Source of the DNA: Niastella populi
GTDB lineage: Bacteria; Bacteroidota; Bacteroidia; Chitinophagales; Chitinophagaceae
Direction: 5' to 3'
Length of the DNA stretch: 64,000 nucleotides
Assembly: GCF_002078015.1 (NCBI RefSeq)
Contig: NZ_LWBP01000188.1
Coordinates: 62,001-126,000 of the forward strand
A program made the position numbers and the translations under genes. Of the stretch, positions 51,569 to 61,640 are shown in pieces (positions within the stretch are counted from its first letter, which is position 1; each line of letters starts with the position of its first letter). The notes beneath the pieces were generated by a model. The model saw only the letters and a list, made by a program, of their open reading frames with translations. It did not search any database and was not told the origin of the DNA.

Positions 51569-52648
51569 ATGTCGTCCTTATTACGTCAACACGCCGAACA
51601 GTTATTTGCACAGGAGCTGGAAGAATTGCAAAAACAGGATACAGGCAAACGTCCGGCCAACTGGAAATTAACGCCGCAGGGTGTGGTTACTTACCTTATT
51701 GGTGGTAAACTTAAAAACGGATTTGAAGTAACACCAAAATATATCGGTAATAAACGGTTGATGGAAATAGCCGTTGCTACGTTGACAACCGACCGTGCTT
51801 TGTTATTGTATGGATTGCCCGGAACGGCAAAGAGCTGGGTAAGCGAACATTTATCGGCGGCTGTAAGCGGCGATTCAACCATGATCGTTCAGGGAACTGC
51901 CGGCACCAGCGAGGAATCGATTCGCTATGGCTGGAATTATGCGCGGCTGCTGGCCGAAGGCCCTTCAGAAAAAGCGCTGGTTGAAACGCCGGTGATGCGT
52001 GCAATGAAAGATGGTAAGATCGTTCGCATTGAAGAGCTTACCCGTATCGGCGCCGATGTACAGGATACGCTCATTACTATTTTGTCGGAAAAAACATTGC
52101 CTGTGCCCGAGTTGAATATGGAAGTGCAGGCGGTTAAAGGATTCAATGTAATTGCCACGGCAAACAACCGCGATAAAGGCGTGAACGAACTATCAAGCGC
52201 ATTGAAGCGCCGGTTCAATACGGTTATTCTGCCCGTTCCCGATTCAATGGAAGAAGAGATCGATATCGTAAAACGCAGGGTGGAGAGTTTTGAAAAGGTA
52301 ATGGAGTTACCCGCCGAACCACCTGCCCTGCAGGAGATACGCCGTATTGTAACCATCTTTCGCGAATTGCGCAGCGGCGTAACCCTCGATGGAAAAACCA
52401 GGATCAAAACACCCAGCGGAACGCTGAGCACGGCCGAAGCGATATCGGTGGTAAACAATGGACTGGCCATGGCCGCTTATTTTGGCGACGGGCAACTGAA
52501 AGCGGCCGATCTCGCTGCAGGTATTATCGGTTCCGTGGTAAAAGACCCCGTACAGGATAAACTGGTTTGGCAGGAATACCTTGAAACCGTGGTAAAGCCA
52601 AGAGATGAGTGGAAAGATATTTACCGCGCCTGCAGAGATCTGATGTAA
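51569..52648 (+). CDS. MoxR-type AAA+ ATPase
   Basis: A 359-aa AAA+ ATPase. Walker A is LYGLPGTAKSWVSEHL (GxxGxxKS, about residue 75). Walker B is KIVRIEELTRIG with the acidic pair in the usual place. Sensor 1 is NVIATANNRDKGVNELSSALKRRF with the Arg finger. The C-terminal lid region follows. MoxR ATPases remodel or mature partners carrying VWA domains, as in RavA-ViaA and NorQ-NorD. The VWA partner is three genes downstream in the same operon. Its substrate is unknown. Confidence 0.9.
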   Translation: MSSLLRQHAEQLFAQELEELQKQDTGKRPANWKLTPQGVVTYLIGGKLKNGFEVTPKYIGNKRLMEIAVATLTTDRALLLYGLPGTAKSWVSEHLSAAVSGDSTMIVQGTAGTSEESIRYGWNYARLLAEGPSEKALVETPVMRAMKDGKIVRIEELTRIGADVQDTLITILSEKTLPVPELNMEVQAVKGFNVIATANNRDKGVNELSSALKRRFNTVILPVPDSMEEEIDIVKRRVESFEKVMELPAEPPALQEIRRIVTIFRELRSGVTLDGKTRIKTPSGTLSTAEAISVVNNGLAMAAYFGDGQLKAADLAAGIIGSVVKDPVQDKLVWQEYLETVVKPRDEWKDIYRACRDLM

Positions 52649-52657
52649 GCAAGGTAT

Positions 52658-52693
52658 GCCACACTTACGACCGCATCGCCAGGGAAGTGTGGC
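52658..52693 (+). other. Intercistronic hairpin between the MoxR and DUF5682-like genes
   Basis: GCCACACTT and AAGTGTGGC form a 9-bp stem with an 18-nt loop in the only long gap (80 bp) of the operon. No T-run follows, so it is more likely a processing or stability element than a terminator. Confidence 0.5.
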
Positions 52694-52728
52694 TCTCCTA
52701 AATTAATTTTCACTATTGACCATTCACC

Positions 52729-55014
52729 ATGATTCACATTTTAGGCATACGGCACCATGGTCCCGGTTCGGCAAAGAATGTAAAGGAATTCCTCGAAAAG
52801 GTTCAACCCGATATCGTACTGGTAGAAGGGCCGCCCGAGGCAGATCCTTTGCTGAAGTGGGTGAACCATGCAGAGCTGAAACCACCGGTAGCCATACTCG
52901 TATATCAGCCCGACGATCCGCAGCATTCATCCTTTTATCCTTTTGCAGAATTCTCGCCCGAGTGGCAGGCCATAGCCTATGCCCGCAGGAACGATATCCA
53001 TGTGCGGTTCATGGATCTTCCCATGACCCATCATATGGCGCTGGAGAAAGAAACTTTTGAACGCTTAAAGCAGGACGGGGAAAATAAAAAGGAAGGCGAA
53101 CAGCCCGGTGATGCGGCCCCTTCGGTAAATAATTATGCGTTCCGGAATAATGAAGTGGCGCCGCCGCCCGCGGTAAGGAAAGATCCTATTTCCTGGCTGG
53201 CGGAAGCGGCCGGCTACGATGATGGCGAGAAATGGTGGGAGCATATGTTCGAGCATCGCCATGGCAATGAGCAGGTGTTCGATGCCGTAACGGAAGCCAT
53301 GCAGGTATTGCGTGAGGAGTTCGCGCAAAAAGAAAGCCGCGTAGAACAAATGCGGGAAGCGTGGATGCGCAAGACCATCAGGCAGGCAGAGAAAGAAATG
53401 TTTCAGACCATAGCCGTGATCTGCGGCGCCTGGCATGCACCTGCATTGGTGAATATGCCTAAAGCAAAAGACGATAACGAGTTGCTGAAGGGTTTGCCGA
53501 AGGTAAAAGTGGAATGCACCTGGATTCCCTGGACGTTCAGCCGCCTGAGTTACTATAGCGGTTATGGCGCCGGTATAGAATCGCCCGGCTGGTACGATCA
53601 TCTCTGGCATTATCCCAAGGACGACGGTACCCGCTGGATGGCAAAGGTTGCCAAACTGTTCAGGACAAAACAAATGGATACTTCTGTGGCGCATGTGATA
53701 GAGGCGGTCAGGCTTGCCGAAACGCTGGCCAGTATGCGCAACTTATACAAGGCGGGTTTGGAAGAGCTGAACGAAGCAACGAAGACCGTGCTCTGCAATG
53801 GCGAGGATGTTTTAATGCAGCTCATTCGCGAAGAGCTCATAGTAAGCAACAGAATTGGCGATGTGCCTACGGAAATTCCCAAGCCGCCGTTACAACTCGA
53901 TATTGAAAGAACGCAAAAAAAATTGCGCCTGCCTGCAACGGCCGACTACAAAGATTACACGCTCGACCTGCGTAAGGAGAATGACCTCGAACGCAGTATT
54001 TTCCTGCACCGGTTACAATTGCTCGAAATAAAATGGGGCGAACGGCACGATGTATCGGGGAAAGGTACATTTAAAGAGTTGTGGCGTTTACAGTGGCACC
54101 CCGAGATCTCCATCAACATTATTGAAAAAGGCAACTGGGGAAATACCGTCGCTGAAGCGGCAGAGAAATTCGTAATACAAAAAGCAAAGGAAGCAGATGC
54201 ATTAAGCACGGTGAGCGCCCTGCTCGGGAACACCATTCCGGCCGAACTGCACCAGGCCGTGGAAGTATGTATACAATGTATCAATAACCTGGCCGCAGCC
54301 AGCGGCGATGTGATCCAGTTAATGGAAGTGCTGCCCGGCCTGGTTCAGGTTACGCGATATGGCAGCGTTCGAAAGACCGATGCCGACCTGGTGCTGGGCA
54401 TCGTAAACAGCATGCTCACCCGTATTTGCGTGAGCCTGCCAACGGCCTGCACGGCGGTAAGCGATGATGCCGCGCAAAAACTGCTCGAGCTTTTCTTCAA
54501 ACTGAACGATGCGGTAAATGTGCTGCAGCAATCAGAGATCACCGCATTATGGCAGCAAACCCTGCGGTCGATAGCTGCGTCGGATAATGCTTCGCCCATG
54601 ATCTCGGGTTATGCAACACGCCTGCTGGCCGATTATAAATTACTGGAAGGGGATGAATTGGTACGTGTATTTCATTTTTCCATGAGCTCCGGTACCCCGC
54701 CCGATAAAGCAGCTTCCTGGCTGGAAGGATTTCTGAAGGGCAGCGGTACCATTCTTCTTATTGATAACGATCTGTGGTGCCTTGTCAATAACTGGGTAGA
54801 TACACTCGATGAAGAAACCTTTACCAGGGTATTGCCTTTATTGCGCAGAACCTTTGCCGGTTTTTCTTCACCCGAAAGAAAAAAGATCGGCGAGAAAGTG
54901 AAAGCAGGCGGCAGCGGCGCTGTTGTAAAACAGGTGGCGGAAAATGCCATCGATGAAGAACGGGCTAAACAGGGCATTCCGGTTATAATGCAATTGTTAG
55001 GCATAAAAAATTAA
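52729..55014 (+). CDS. DUF5682-like protein of the EreA/ChaN/TraB-like fold
   Basis: A 761-aa protein. The N-terminal signature ILGIRHHGPGSAKNVKEFL and VEGPPEADPLL (about residues 3-45) has the conserved His/Glu pattern of the ChaN/EreA/TraB hydrolase-like superfamily, and ICGAWHAPALVNM supplies another His near residue 230. The remaining ~500 residues are helical and lack recognisable motifs. The VEGP and RHHGPGS blocks define the DUF5682 group. It lies between the MoxR and VWA genes (3 bp before VWA), so it is part of the same complex by inference. A hydrolase role is possible but unproven. Confidence 0.78.
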   Translation: MIHILGIRHHGPGSAKNVKEFLEKVQPDIVLVEGPPEADPLLKWVNHAELKPPVAILVYQPDDPQHSSFYPFAEFSPEWQAIAYARRNDIHVRFMDLPMTHHMALEKETFERLKQDGENKKEGEQPGDAAPSVNNYAFRNNEVAPPPAVRKDPISWLAEAAGYDDGEKWWEHMFEHRHGNEQVFDAVTEAMQVLREEFAQKESRVEQMREAWMRKTIRQAEKEMFQTIAVICGAWHAPALVNMPKAKDDNELLKGLPKVKVECTWIPWTFSRLSYYSGYGAGIESPGWYDHLWHYPKDDGTRWMAKVAKLFRTKQMDTSVAHVIEAVRLAETLASMRNLYKAGLEELNEATKTVLCNGEDVLMQLIREELIVSNRIGDVPTEIPKPPLQLDIERTQKKLRLPATADYKDYTLDLRKENDLERSIFLHRLQLLEIKWGERHDVSGKGTFKELWRLQWHPEISINIIEKGNWGNTVAEAAEKFVIQKAKEADALSTVSALLGNTIPAELHQAVEVCIQCINNLAAASGDVIQLMEVLPGLVQVTRYGSVRKTDADLVLGIVNSMLTRICVSLPTACTAVSDDAAQKLLELFFKLNDAVNVLQQSEITALWQQTLRSIAASDNASPMISGYATRLLADYKLLEGDELVRVFHFSMSSGTPPDKAASWLEGFLKGSGTILLIDNDLWCLVNNWVDTLDEETFTRVLPLLRRTFAGFSSPERKKIGEKVKAGGSGAVVKQVAENAIDEERAKQGIPVIMQLLGIKN

Positions 55015-55017
55015 ACA

Positions 55018-56160
55018 ATGATCAACGACGAACGACATCTTCACAAATGGCGCCTCATCCTCGGCGGCCAGCAAAACGACGGCACCGGTGCTTCGTTGAG
55101 TGAGCGCGAATTGCAAATGGATAAAACCCTCGAGGCGTTGTACGATAGTAACCGCCAGGGCGGGCTGGGGCCTTCATCGCCCAACGTGGCGCGCTGGCTG
55201 GGCGATATTCGTACCTTCTTTCCTTCTTCTATTGTACAGGTAATGCAACAGGATGCATTGAACCGGCTGAACCTTACCCAGATGTTGTTTGAAAAAGAAA
55301 TGCTCGAGAATGTAGAACCCGATATACACCTGGTGGCAACCCTGATGACGTTGAGCAAGGTGATTCCCGATAAAACAAAAGATACCGCCCGTTTGGTAGT
55401 GCGTAAAGTAGTGGATGAATTAATACGCAAGCTGGCGCAGCCAACGCAACAGGCCATCATTGGCAGTGTGAACAGAAGTACTCGCAACCGGCGGCCAAGG
55501 CACAATGAAATAAACTGGCATGCTACCATTCAGAAAAACCTGAAACACTATCAACCCGAATATAAAACGGTGATCCCCGAAACGAAGATCGGTTATGGCC
55601 GGAAGCGTACATCGTTAAAAGATGTAGTGCTATGTATCGATCAGAGCGGATCGATGGGTACGTCTGTCGTTTATTCCGGTATTTTCGGTTCGGTGATGGC
55701 TTCTATTCCGGCCATTAAAACCAAAATGGTGGTGTTCGATACCGCCGTTTCAGATCTTACCGAAGAACTGACCGATCCCGTTGAGTTATTGTTCGGCGTG
55801 CAATTGGGTGGTGGTACCGATATCAATCTGGCGCTTACCTATTGCAAACAAATAATTACAAAACCGAACGATACCGTGCTGGTATTGATCACCGATCTGT
55901 ACGAAGGCGGCGATGTAGATAAAATGCGTAAACGCGCCGTTGAAATGGTGGCTGCCGGTGTGCAGGTTGTGGTGTTGCTGGCGTTGAACGATGAAGGCGC
56001 ACCCTTTTATGATCATAACAACGCACAGTTCTTATCGAACCTCGGCATACCGGTATTCGCCTGTACGCCCGATAAATTTCCCGACCTGATGGCTGCAGCG
56101 CTTAGCAAACAGGATATTGGCCTGTGGGCGGCAAAAGAAGATCTGGTGTTGAAAAAGTAA
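55018..56160 (+). CDS. VWA-domain (MIDAS) protein
   Basis: A 380-aa protein. The N-terminal half is a helical region. The VWA domain (about residues 195-370) has a complete MIDAS: VVLCIDQSGSMGTSV (DxSxS), GGGTDINLALTYC (Thr) and VLITDLYEGGD (Asp). VWA/MoxR pairs use the MIDAS to hold metal and bind the ATPase's client. The gene begins 3 bp after the DUF5682-like stop and runs without a terminator into the HEAT/DUF4132-like gene. Confidence 0.9.
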   Translation: MINDERHLHKWRLILGGQQNDGTGASLSERELQMDKTLEALYDSNRQGGLGPSSPNVARWLGDIRTFFPSSIVQVMQQDALNRLNLTQMLFEKEMLENVEPDIHLVATLMTLSKVIPDKTKDTARLVVRKVVDELIRKLAQPTQQAIIGSVNRSTRNRRPRHNEINWHATIQKNLKHYQPEYKTVIPETKIGYGRKRTSLKDVVLCIDQSGSMGTSVVYSGIFGSVMASIPAIKTKMVVFDTAVSDLTEELTDPVELLFGVQLGGGTDINLALTYCKQIITKPNDTVLVLITDLYEGGDVDKMRKRAVEMVAAGVQVVVLLALNDEGAPFYDHNNAQFLSNLGIPVFACTPDKFPDLMAAALSKQDIGLWAAKEDLVLKK

Positions 56161-56195
56161 CCTTGTTAAATAACTAATCAGAATTGTTACCCCCT

Positions 56196-59138
56196 ATGGC
56201 ATTTACTATTGAACAACTGCAGCCCTTTAAAGCGAAAGTCGATTTCTCATACAACAGTTCAACCTTTCAGAATAACCTTGCATTGGTAATTGCTTATTTA
56301 ACCGGCGATGCCAATGCGCTGGCAGGTGTTGCCACCTGCTATGATAACGGACATTTCAGGAACCTGTCTATGCTGGTAAAACAGCCGGGCCAGTGGGATC
56401 ATAATGATCAGTTGGTACTGGATGTTGTTGCCCACTCTTTACTGGGGCCGGGCGTATTAAATGGTTTTGCCGAAATGATAGCGCAAAAAGTTGATGCGTC
56501 AGGAACGGAACAGGACTGGAATAGCTTAATAGGTTTTTGGGAAAAACATCTTCCGTTGATCGGGATTTTTCAGTCGTTGCTGCATGCCAACGGGGGAATA
56601 TATGACCAGGAGAAAAGAACTGTCAAAAACACCCTGACTGTAAAATGGCTTAAAGCGTTTTTCATTACTGCGGATAAAACAGCGGTGACAACGCTTTTCA
56701 AACAATACAGCCGGGCACAATTCAGTCGTGATCTGCTGGGGCTGCTCATCGAGTGCCATCCATCGCTTGTAGATCTTTATTTGCAACAGAACCTCGAAGA
56801 CGGACAGTTTTTAAATATTACGGTTGTTTATTGGGCGCTGAAGTATGATTCAGGAAAATACCTAGCCTACGTTATTGAAAAGATCAGGAGCCATTATAGC
56901 CATCTTAAAAACCGCGAGAGCGTAGAGAACCGATTCAACACCTTGTGGTTGTTGCAATCGGAAAATCCGGAGCCGGTAAAGGAATTGCTGGCCCAGGCTG
57001 CCAATGATTACCTGGCGCTGTACGTTTCAATTGATGACAAAGGCTGGGAACACAGGATCAGGGTTCAGGGCGATTCATCCGAATTCAGCGTAGTGGCTAC
57101 AACCGTTTTACTGGAAGCGGACCCTGCAGCAGTAAAAGATAAGTTATGGGATATTATACAACAGACGAAATATTTGCCCTTTGCCCTGCTTGCCATTTTA
57201 GCCGACAACTTCAAAGCGGAGGCTTTCCCTTTCGTTTCAAAAGCCTTACAGGCAGATGTGTCGATCGGGGGCGTGCGATATCATAAAAAACTGCTTGAAT
57301 TGCTTGAGCATTCCTACAAAGACAAATACAATGATGCTTTGTGGGAACTGGTGCAGCACAAATCTAAACAAATAAGGCAGCTGGCCATACAGGCGCTGGG
57401 TGCAGATGATAGTGGTGTAGAGAAATGCGCGGCATTGCTGAACCATAAAAGTGCCGACGCCCGGCAAGCTGCCGCACAGATCTTAGGCATGATAGGTACG
57501 CCCGAAGCGAAGACCGTTTTACAAAAAGCAATTGCCGGCGAAAAGAATGATGATGCCCGCGATATAATGCTGCAGGTGGTGGCTGAAGGAATTTATGATG
57601 AGGCCGGTGATGAAATGATAGCGCAATTGATCGAAGACGCGCGTAACCGTGGAAAACTGGCCAAACCACTGGAAGAATGGCTTACCGAAGCGGAACTGCC
57701 TACGCTGTATTATGCAAATGGAACACAATTGAGCAAGGATGAAATTCGCTTTTTGTTATACCGCATGAACCGGGTAAAAACCATGCGTTCCGACCTGGAG
57801 GCCAGGTTGATCATCGACCGGCTCGATAAAGAAAAGGCGGCGGAATTTGCCTTGCATCTCATAAAGCTGTTTATCGATAAGAATACCAAACCCGAACATA
57901 AATACCTGCTGGCGTTGTCGGCCCTGTTGGGTAATGAAGCGGTGGCCGAAAAAATTAGGATAACCATCGATAAATGGATTGACGATAGCCGGTTCAAAAT
58001 GGCGGAGTATGGGGTAGGCGCGCTGGCGCTGCAGGGAAGCAACAAAGCATTGCGCTGGGTTGAACTGTACAGCCGCAAGTACAAAACCAAAAAGGCCAAT
58101 GTGGGCGCTGCAGCATTGGCGGCGCTGGAGGCCGCCGCCGAAGAACTGAACATTACGGTGTATGAGCTCGGCGATAGAATTGTGCCCGATTTTGGCTTTG
58201 AAGGATTGTTCAGGGAGTTTGACGTCGACGGTGAAAATTACCGCGCGTTTATTGACAGCAATTTTAAAATAGCTTTCTTTAACGACGACAATAAAAAGCT
58301 GAAGGCCATTCCTGCCAGTGCGGATAGCGAATTAAAGGAAGCGTTCAAAGCCATTGCAAAGGAGGTGCGGGATGTGGTGAAATCACAGTCATCGCGGCTT
58401 GAGCATTACCTGGTGGTTCAACGCCGCTGGAATAAAGCGCAATGGGAACAATTCTTTTTAACCAACCCGGTGATGTTTATTTATGCCACCAAACTGGTTT
58501 GGGGTATTTATGATAAAAATGTACTGAAACAATGTTTTTATTGCCAGGAAGACACAACGCTGGTTGATGTGGAAGACAATGAGATCTTGATAGAGGAGGC
58601 CGCCCAAATAGGTATTGTACATCCGTTGCAACTGCCGGAAAGCGAGTTGAAACAATGGCAGCGTAAGTTTTTCGATCTTTCCGTGGAGCCGGTATTCTCA
58701 CAGCTCGACCGCAAAATTTATCCAATGACGCCTGAAGATAAACAGGTGACCATAATACAAACTTTTAATGGCATTAAAACAGAATCAGGTTCTATAAAAA
58801 CTACCCTTGAAAGATATGGATGGCGCAAAGGCCCTACCGGCGATGGCGGCACTATAGATACGTTTTTTAAGGACGATCATGCCGGTAATTTAATGGCGGT
58901 GCTGGAAGTGGAAGGCGTGTCTGTTTCGGGTTTTGATTCAGATTATGATCCTAAGCTGGGAATGCTCTATTTCAGGAACAGGCCAAAAGAGCGGAAAGCC
59001 TGGGTAACGCATCCCAAAGATGATAAAGATCCGGTGCTGATACCCCTGGGCAATTTGCCTGAAGTGTTTTATTCCGAAGTGATGACGGGCGTTAAAGCCA
59101 TCAAAGTGCATACTGTAAAGGATGAGGTTGCGCAATAA
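56196..59138 (+). CDS. Large HEAT-repeat protein with DUF4132-like C-terminal region
   Basis: A 980-aa protein; the start at ATG 56196 (MAFTIEQLQPFKAKVDFS) is preferred over a TTG at 56184. Residues ~330-500 have HEAT-like repeats (KSKQIRQLAIQALGADDSGV..., ARQAAAQILGMIGTPEAKT). The C-terminal ~330 residues have RWNKAQWEQFFLTNPVMF and the His/Pro-rich IVHPLQLPESELKQW that recall DUF4132 (MolR-like) proteins. DUF4132 proteins occur in several MoxR/VWA and metal-related loci. It ends the six-gene operon and is followed by a terminator. Confidence 0.75.
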   Translation: MAFTIEQLQPFKAKVDFSYNSSTFQNNLALVIAYLTGDANALAGVATCYDNGHFRNLSMLVKQPGQWDHNDQLVLDVVAHSLLGPGVLNGFAEMIAQKVDASGTEQDWNSLIGFWEKHLPLIGIFQSLLHANGGIYDQEKRTVKNTLTVKWLKAFFITADKTAVTTLFKQYSRAQFSRDLLGLLIECHPSLVDLYLQQNLEDGQFLNITVVYWALKYDSGKYLAYVIEKIRSHYSHLKNRESVENRFNTLWLLQSENPEPVKELLAQAANDYLALYVSIDDKGWEHRIRVQGDSSEFSVVATTVLLEADPAAVKDKLWDIIQQTKYLPFALLAILADNFKAEAFPFVSKALQADVSIGGVRYHKKLLELLEHSYKDKYNDALWELVQHKSKQIRQLAIQALGADDSGVEKCAALLNHKSADARQAAAQILGMIGTPEAKTVLQKAIAGEKNDDARDIMLQVVAEGIYDEAGDEMIAQLIEDARNRGKLAKPLEEWLTEAELPTLYYANGTQLSKDEIRFLLYRMNRVKTMRSDLEARLIIDRLDKEKAAEFALHLIKLFIDKNTKPEHKYLLALSALLGNEAVAEKIRITIDKWIDDSRFKMAEYGVGALALQGSNKALRWVELYSRKYKTKKANVGAAALAALEAAAEELNITVYELGDRIVPDFGFEGLFREFDVDGENYRAFIDSNFKIAFFNDDNKKLKAIPASADSELKEAFKAIAKEVRDVVKSQSSRLEHYLVVQRRWNKAQWEQFFLTNPVMFIYATKLVWGIYDKNVLKQCFYCQEDTTLVDVEDNEILIEEAAQIGIVHPLQLPESELKQWQRKFFDLSVEPVFSQLDRKIYPMTPEDKQVTIIQTFNGIKTESGSIKTTLERYGWRKGPTGDGGTIDTFFKDDHAGNLMAVLEVEGVSVSGFDSDYDPKLGMLYFRNRPKERKAWVTHPKDDKDPVLIPLGNLPEVFYSEVMTGVKAIKVHTVKDEVAQ

Positions 59139-59183
59139 AGGTGGGTTATAGTATACGTTTAACATCTTCATTTAAAATTATTG

Positions 59184-59217
59184 TGGCTATCATGAATTGC
59201 ATGATAGCCATTTTTTG
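59184..59217 (+). terminator. Terminator of the MoxR-VWA operon
   Basis: TGGCTATCATG and CATGATAGCCA form an 11-bp stem with loop AATTG, followed by TTTTTTG. It ends the plus-strand operon. Confidence 0.88.
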
Positions 59218-59298
59218 TTTTCATGACAGGCAGCTTTAAGATCATTACAGGTATTCTGCTTTTCATTTTTTGCCACTTTTATATCCTTTCGACATTAA

Positions 59299-59328
59299 AA
59301 AAGGGCCCCGATGCACCGGAGCCCTTTT
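59299..59328 (-). terminator. Terminator of the 59373-61640 gene
   Basis: AAAAGGGC pairs with GCCCTTTT (8 bp). On the minus strand it continues into TTTTTTAATG, a clear T-run. It lies 45 bp past the stop of the minus-strand lipoprotein gene. Confidence 0.8.
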
Positions 59329-59372
59329 AAGCGGCAAAATATTGGTTTAGTTATATGTTGAAATGGCTGTAA

Positions 59373-61640
59373 CTATTTTTGCGACCATGTTCTGAAATAC
59401 CCGCACTCCCTGATCGCTTCCTGGTAAAATTTTGTGGTTTTATATTGTTTCAGTGATTTGAAACCGTCCCACGCCAGGTAGTCGGCCAGGTTGGCCCTGT
59501 CGCCGTAATGATATTCCTTTTTGTTGTAAAGGTTCGTGTTGTAATACTTATTCCGCTCGCATTTGGCCAGCATAAAATAACATTTTGCTTTCTGCTCATC
59601 CGTTTTGGCGGCATTCAATGCCTGCGTATAATATTTAGTGGGCAGGCTCATATCTATCAATAATGACCTGAATTGCTGGTCGATGGCGAATGGGGAATAG
59701 TGGTATGAGCCAATGATCTGGTTCTCATAAAAAGCGCGGGCATTGCCATAATGTGTCATGTTGTAAAACGCATTGGCCACCAGCATGGCATTGGTATATA
59801 CCTCGGCTCCGCCGGCTTTTATTTTATCTTCCATTTCTTTCATTTTTTTAAGCAATGAAAGTTTGGTGTATTTAATTTTTTGCGCGGCTTCATGATCGCA
59901 GTCGTGGCAATCCTGTAAACGGCCGTTAAAAGGGTTGCCGGGGAGGGTGGTATTGGTTGCCGGCAGGGTTTCCATTTTGGCAATAGCCTCCTCCAGGTTA
60001 TCGTGCAGCGCCAGAGCGATGGCCTGGTACTCTACCAGGTTGTTGGCAGTAAGCGGGTATAGTTTAGCGTACAGCGCTTCATAAGGCGTTTTGTTGGTTT
60101 TGGCGAGGAAGGTCTTCATTGCTTCTATATTGTTATTGTCAACATAAAAGTTTTGGTAATTACTGAAACAAACCGCCTTTATATATTCCTTCTGGGTTTT
60201 ATACCGGTTGCTCAGCGTTTGCCGTACCCAGCTCAAAGCAGATTGATGTCTGAATGCACCGTCTTCGAGTTTAATACCGGTTAACCATTCGAGTTCAGGT
60301 AAAATAGTTTTTTCGAGCTTGCTATCGGCTTTTGTTGCGCTTGCAATGATGTTTATTAGTTTAAGCAATCTCAGTTGCGACTGCGCCAGTTCTTCTTTTG
60401 GTAACTTTTTTTCTGCCTGTGCATAAGCGGCTGCGGCCTTTTCCGTATTGCCTTTCAGCATATTTAAATATCCCAGGGCCGTATGCCATTTCCAGGGCTG
60501 GCTGGTGTTGCCGGCCTGTGCAACGCGGGTTACCAGGGCGAACAGGCTGCTGTTAACGGTATCTTTCTTTATTGCCAGTATACTACCTTGTATGCCCTCA
60601 TTATAATCATTGAAATTTTGTTCCGTTTTGTTAATGGCGCGGGTTAACAGCAGATCGAGTTTTTCGCTGCGCGGGTTCAATGCATATATTTCCTGCATGG
60701 CGCGCACTTCGTCGGCGTAATAGATGCCCAGCATTTGCCAGAGCGTTGCTTTTTCATCATTATTCGCGGCGAGGGCAAGGGTGGCGGTCCAGTCGGCCTG
60801 CTCCTGCGGGTTAAAACTGTAATGGGCAACCGTGCGTAAAGCTGTACAGCTATCGAACACCCGGCTGTAATAATAATTGGCCTTGCTGAAATTCTTTAAT
60901 TTATTATATACACCGGCGGCATAGGCCATGGTGCGGTAATACATGTCGTTTTTAGGGAACGATTTTTCATTGTTTTCGAAGAGATCGATCGCTTTTTGCG
61001 AAGGCCCGTTGAAGAAATAAGAACGCTCGAGCTGGAACCAGTACCGTTGTTTCAGGAAGGCATCTGTTGTTTTGGTGAATTCCTGCAATAGTTTGCTGTT
61101 CAGCGGGGCGGCGTTAAAGCTGGTATTTTTTTTCTTTGAGTCGTATTCCCAGGAATACTCAAAATTATTTACCGCAAATGCCTCGCTTTTTTTCGCCAAC
61201 GATAAGTAAGACAGAAAGGAAGTTGTTTTAGTGTTAAGTTTTTTAAACAACTGGAACGATTTCATGCCCGATGGGAGTGATTTCGTTTTGCCGTTGGCAA
61301 AATCGGCTGCGCTGTCGATAGCTGTTTCAGTAGCGGTTTGCAACAGGTGTTCGAGTTCAGTGCGGCGTGTGCCACTGCCTAAGTAAGTTAACCAGTCGCT
61401 GATATTTACATCGTTAAAGCGGTTGTCGTGTTTTGTGTCGTACCCGATATCATAATAGAACGAGGTGCCTGAATAAAAAAAGGGCCTGTAACTGTCGTCG
61501 CTCACAAAGGCTTCGGGCGTAAAGCTCGATGTGCCGTATTCAGGCCCCCAGTCGCCTGCACAGGCTAAAATTATTCCGGTGCCTGCGGCAAAGGAACTAA
61601 TTAAGGTTGTCAAGTGCTTTTTCGAAAATAGCTGTTTCAT
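59373..61640 (-). CDS. Hypothetical TPR-like exported protein
   Basis: A 755-aa protein starting at ATG 61640 (MKQLFSKKHLTTLISSFAAG), with a lipoprotein-like signal ending IILACAGDWG. Most of the mature chain is helical and TPR-like (YFFNGPSQKAIDLFENNEKS, YYRTMAYAAGVYNKLKNFSK, WHTALGYLNMLKGNTEKAAA), a protein-binding scaffold. A Cys/Asp-rich segment (DCHDCDHEA) lies near residue 585. Its start overlaps the end of the upstream lipoprotein gene by 44 bp, so the two are coupled. No family name is recognised. Confidence 0.75.
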   Translation of the reverse strand: MKQLFSKKHLTTLISSFAAGTGIILACAGDWGPEYGTSSFTPEAFVSDDSYRPFFYSGTSFYYDIGYDTKHDNRFNDVNISDWLTYLGSGTRRTELEHLLQTATETAIDSAADFANGKTKSLPSGMKSFQLFKKLNTKTTSFLSYLSLAKKSEAFAVNNFEYSWEYDSKKKNTSFNAAPLNSKLLQEFTKTTDAFLKQRYWFQLERSYFFNGPSQKAIDLFENNEKSFPKNDMYYRTMAYAAGVYNKLKNFSKANYYYSRVFDSCTALRTVAHYSFNPQEQADWTATLALAANNDEKATLWQMLGIYYADEVRAMQEIYALNPRSEKLDLLLTRAINKTEQNFNDYNEGIQGSILAIKKDTVNSSLFALVTRVAQAGNTSQPWKWHTALGYLNMLKGNTEKAAAAYAQAEKKLPKEELAQSQLRLLKLINIIASATKADSKLEKTILPELEWLTGIKLEDGAFRHQSALSWVRQTLSNRYKTQKEYIKAVCFSNYQNFYVDNNNIEAMKTFLAKTNKTPYEALYAKLYPLTANNLVEYQAIALALHDNLEEAIAKMETLPATNTTLPGNPFNGRLQDCHDCDHEAAQKIKYTKLSLLKKMKEMEDKIKAGGAEVYTNAMLVANAFYNMTHYGNARAFYENQIIGSYHYSPFAIDQQFRSLLIDMSLPTKYYTQALNAAKTDEQKAKCYFMLAKCERNKYYNTNLYNKKEYHYGDRANLADYLAWDGFKSLKQYKTTKFYQEAIRECGYFRTWSQK

